Made by a program: the position numbers and the translations under genes | From: Mangrovibacterium diazotrophicum | GTDB lineage: Bacteria > Bacteroidota > Bacteroidia > Bacteroidales > Prolixibacteraceae | Reading direction: 5' to 3' | DNA length: 64,000 nt | Assembly (NCBI RefSeq): GCF_003610535.1 | Contig: NZ_RAPN01000001.1 | Location: forward strand, 1,723,320 to 1,787,319 | Shown here: one piece after another, positions 61,924 through 64,000 of the stretch | How positions within the stretch are numbered: position 1 is the first letter of the stretch | Layout: every line of letters begins with the position of its first letter | Notes under the pieces: generated by a model | What the model was told of the DNA's origin: nothing | Databases searched by the model: none | What the model saw: only the letters and a program-made list of their open reading frames with translations

Positions 61924-62649
61924 ATGGAATCACCGAAAGTAAAAATATACAACGACAACCAGGCAGTTGCTGAAGCTTTTGCCAAAGACCTTTACCAATT
62001 TGTATCCAGCCGCGAAGATTCGGTACATATCGCCTTATCCGGCGGATCGACTCCGGCCCTTTTGTTCGACATTTTAGCCAAAGATTACGTGGAAAAAATG
62101 CCTTGGGAGAAGATTCATTTTTGGTGGGGTGACGAACGTTGTGTACTCCCGACCGACGAACAAAGCAACTACAAAATGACGGTCGACCATTTGCTGGGTA
62201 AAATCAAGATGCCGGAAGAAAACATTCACCGTGTGTTGGGTGAGTTGACTCCGGAACAAGCAAACAAAGCTTACATCCACGAAATTTCCGAGTTGGTTCC
62301 TGAAGCAAACGGATGGCCAGAGTTTGATCTCATCATCCTGGGCATGGGAAATGACGGACACACTGCCTCCATTTTCCCGCACGAAATTCAATTGCTGCAC
62401 GATGCAAAAATCTGCGCTGTAGCAACCCATCCGGAATCCGGACAAAAGCGCGTAAGCCTGACCGGAGCGGTGATCAACAATGCAAAAGAAGTGAGTTTTC
62501 TGGTTACCGGTAAATCGAAGACCGACCGCGTGAACGAGATCTTCAACAAACTGGATGGCTACAAAGAATTGCCGTCGACCTACATCAATCCAACGCACGG
62601 TCAGCTGACCTTTTACTTCGACAAAGACGCCGCAGCTAAAATCAGTTAG
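61924..62649 (+). CDS. pgl: 6-phosphogluconolactonase
   Basis: A 241-residue enzyme that hydrolyses 6-phosphogluconolactone. The NagB-like fold shows LSGGSTPALLFDIL, WGDERCVLPTDEQSNYKM and ILGMGNDGHTASIFPH. It follows zwf and catalyses the next step of the pathway. Its stop is one base before the ATG of the DUF1801 gene, indicating a shared transcript. Confidence 0.95.
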   Translation: MESPKVKIYNDNQAVAEAFAKDLYQFVSSREDSVHIALSGGSTPALLFDILAKDYVEKMPWEKIHFWWGDERCVLPTDEQSNYKMTVDHLLGKIKMPEENIHRVLGELTPEQANKAYIHEISELVPEANGWPEFDLIILGMGNDGHTASIFPHEIQLLHDAKICAVATHPESGQKRVSLTGAVINNAKEVSFLVTGKSKTDRVNEIFNKLDGYKELPSTYINPTHGQLTFYFDKDAAAKIS

Positions 62650-62650
62650 C

Positions 62651-63064
62651 ATGGGCAAAATGCAGCCAATGAAATTCAGATCGGTTGAAGAAATGCTGGA
62701 TTTTCTTCCCGAGAATGAATTGGCTGTTGTGGAAAAACTTCGGGATATGATTTATGCAAACATTCCCGAAGTTCGCGAGAAGCTATCCTACAATGTTCCC
62801 TATTTCTCCATTCATTCGCGCATTTGCTTCATCTGGCCTTCGGCCATCCCTTGGGGTAAAGTCGAGCGCCACGGCATCAAACTCGGATTTTGCAAAGGCC
62901 ACTTGCTTCACGACGAGCTGAACTACCTCGAAAAAGAGAACCGAAAAGAAGTGTACTGCAAAACTTACTACAAGCCGGAGGATATCGATGAGGATTTACT
63001 GAAGACTTTCCTATTCGAAGCTGTTGAGATCGATCGCATGACAGCTGTGGGAAAACCGAGATAA
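62651..63064 (+). CDS. DUF1801 domain-containing protein
   Basis: A 137-residue cytosolic protein of the DUF1801/YdhG-like group, recognised by KLRDMIYANIPEVREKLSYNVPYFSIHSRICFIW and the C-terminal LLKTFLFEAVEID helix. Such proteins are small, single-domain, and of unclear function. The start is 1 nt after the pgl stop, so it is probably translated from the same transcript. Confidence 0.8.
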   Translation: MGKMQPMKFRSVEEMLDFLPENELAVVEKLRDMIYANIPEVREKLSYNVPYFSIHSRICFIWPSAIPWGKVERHGIKLGFCKGHLLHDELNYLEKENRKEVYCKTYYKPEDIDEDLLKTFLFEAVEIDRMTAVGKPR

Positions 63065-63250
63065 AGAAATTCCGCCATCCATCACTTCCCCCTTCTTTCA
63101 CTCAGGAATTTTGCACCAATTGTTGCGTCGGAATAACCTCAATTTAACAATCCCCGAAATTTTATTTGCTACTTTCCCAATGCGGGAACCGGACAAAAAG
63201 TTCTCGACATTTGAAAGTCATAGAAACGAAACAAAAGGGTAGCAAAAAAG

Positions 63251-64000
63251 ATGAAACAATACCTGGAAGCCTATTGGGAATTGATCGGAAAACTGGAAGA
63301 GAATTCCCCAAAGATTGAACTGGACGAACTGGATGTTTTGCGCTTTGATTTCGAGTCGGAAGCGCACGATTTGTTGCCCGGAATGGAAGAATATTGCTGC
63401 CATCAACACAAGGACCATTTCGACGCTAACCAATCGTTTTTTCACGATATTGGCACCTTCGACAACCAGATTCAGATTAAAGACATTGACATCGCCGAGA
63501 ACAAGCAATTTGAATACATGATCTTCCGACCAAAAAGTGAGTCGATCTCTCGGGAAGCCATTTTCCTGTTCCACGGGTTCAATGAGAAAAACTGGAATAA
63601 ATATTTGACCTGGGCCCAGTATTTAGCCGAAACAACCCGGAAACCGGTCATCCTTTTCCCTATGGCTTTTCACATGAACCGAACACTTTCCATTTGGAGC
63701 GACAAACGAAAAATGTTCCTAATGAGCGAAAAGCGGCGGCAAATGTTTCCCAATATTGTCAACTCGTCGCTGACGAATGTCGCGATTAGTATGCGACTGC
63801 ACAGCCGCCCGCAGCGTTTTATCTGGTCAGGACTGCAAAGCTACTACGATGTGATTCGATTTATTGATCAGGTTCGGGAAGGTAGTCATACGGTATTGCA
63901 CGCTGACACACAGTTCCATGTGGTCGCCTATTCTATTGGCTGTCTGCTTTCGGAAATCTTGAAGTTAGCCAACCCTAAAGGCTATTTTACCAAATCCAAA
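63251..64000 (+). CDS. Alpha/beta-hydrolase-like protein (partial, runs off the window)
   Basis: A frame from ATG 63251 is still open at the right edge, with 250 residues visible. An N-terminal region of about 110 residues (MKQYLEAYWELIGKLEEN) leads to the hydrolase core: oxyanion segment AIFLFHGFNEKNWNKYLTWA and nucleophile elbow HVVAYSIGCLLSEIL with Ser228. No signal peptide. It resembles an uncharacterised Bacteroidota hydrolase family that I believe is DUF6051. The end and catalytic His are outside the window. Nothing upstream suggests a function. Confidence 0.75.
   Translation, partial: MKQYLEAYWELIGKLEENSPKIELDELDVLRFDFESEAHDLLPGMEEYCCHQHKDHFDANQSFFHDIGTFDNQIQIKDIDIAENKQFEYMIFRPKSESISREAIFLFHGFNEKNWNKYLTWAQYLAETTRKPVILFPMAFHMNRTLSIWSDKRKMFLMSEKRRQMFPNIVNSSLTNVAISMRLHSRPQRFIWSGLQSYYDVIRFIDQVREGSHTVLHADTQFHVVAYSIGCLLSEILKLANPKGYFTKSK

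Noticed and set aside
1-64000. CRISPR arrays, prophage, insertion sequences or integrases
   Set aside because: No spaced direct repeats, transposase, integrase or phage structural motif was seen on either strand.

Overview
The window is chromosomal DNA of a Bacteroidota member, most likely class Bacteroidia and close to the Marinilabiliales/Prolixibacteraceae (the lower rank is inference). The basis is SusC/SusD proteins, TAnnTTTG-type -7 promoter elements, few Shine-Dalgarno sites, TPR-histidine kinases, GldD/GldE, a 30-residue basic AURKAIP1/COX24-type protein, and many lipoproteins.

Layout. 1-6405: the end of a PLP enzyme, a lipoprotein, then two units that each hold a small acidic-tailed ORF with its own terminator followed by a paralogous TPR-sensor histidine kinase without a response regulator. 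6406-12686: dispersed palindromic repeats, a DPP III-type peptidase, TrmH, HU, tRNA-Ser(UGA) and two overlapping lipoprotein genes. 12828-31591: a large polysaccharide utilisation locus. Eight co-directional genes (susC, susD, LamG surface protein, two GH144, GH3, GH43-CBM32-FN3, sulfatase) face a divergent 941-residue membrane LuxR-type regulator. The GH144 pair plus GH3 points to beta-1,2-glucan; the GH43 and sulfatase at the operon's end suggest a decorated or second substrate. 31653-34543: GH28, tRNA-Trp(CCA) and a second GH43.

34631-40618: a lone LutA-like protein, two paralogous small proteins sharing an NGIHCxGDKFxYIVxWQ core, an alpha/beta hydrolase, an MsbA-like ABC exporter and purB. 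40873-49898: lipocalin, NfeD, then an apparent iron-acquisition operon (TonB receptor, esterase, PepSY membrane protein) whose first gene has a strongly structured leader, then a Cu/Zn-type permease with HMA domain overlapping an ICMT-like gene. 50344-55852: DsbD, a membrane-bound LuxR regulator, RNase G, the COX24-type protein and a second HU. 55982-64000: mutY, ssb, gldE, gldD, a phosphopantetheinyl transferase, zwf, pgl, a DUF1801 protein and a truncated alpha/beta hydrolase.

The candidates most worth a second look are the structured leader before the TonB receptor (42930-43078), the paired NGIHC small proteins (35593-36391), and the alternating small-ORF/TPR-kinase module (1235-6405). All functional readings come from recognised motifs and gene order; no database search was possible.
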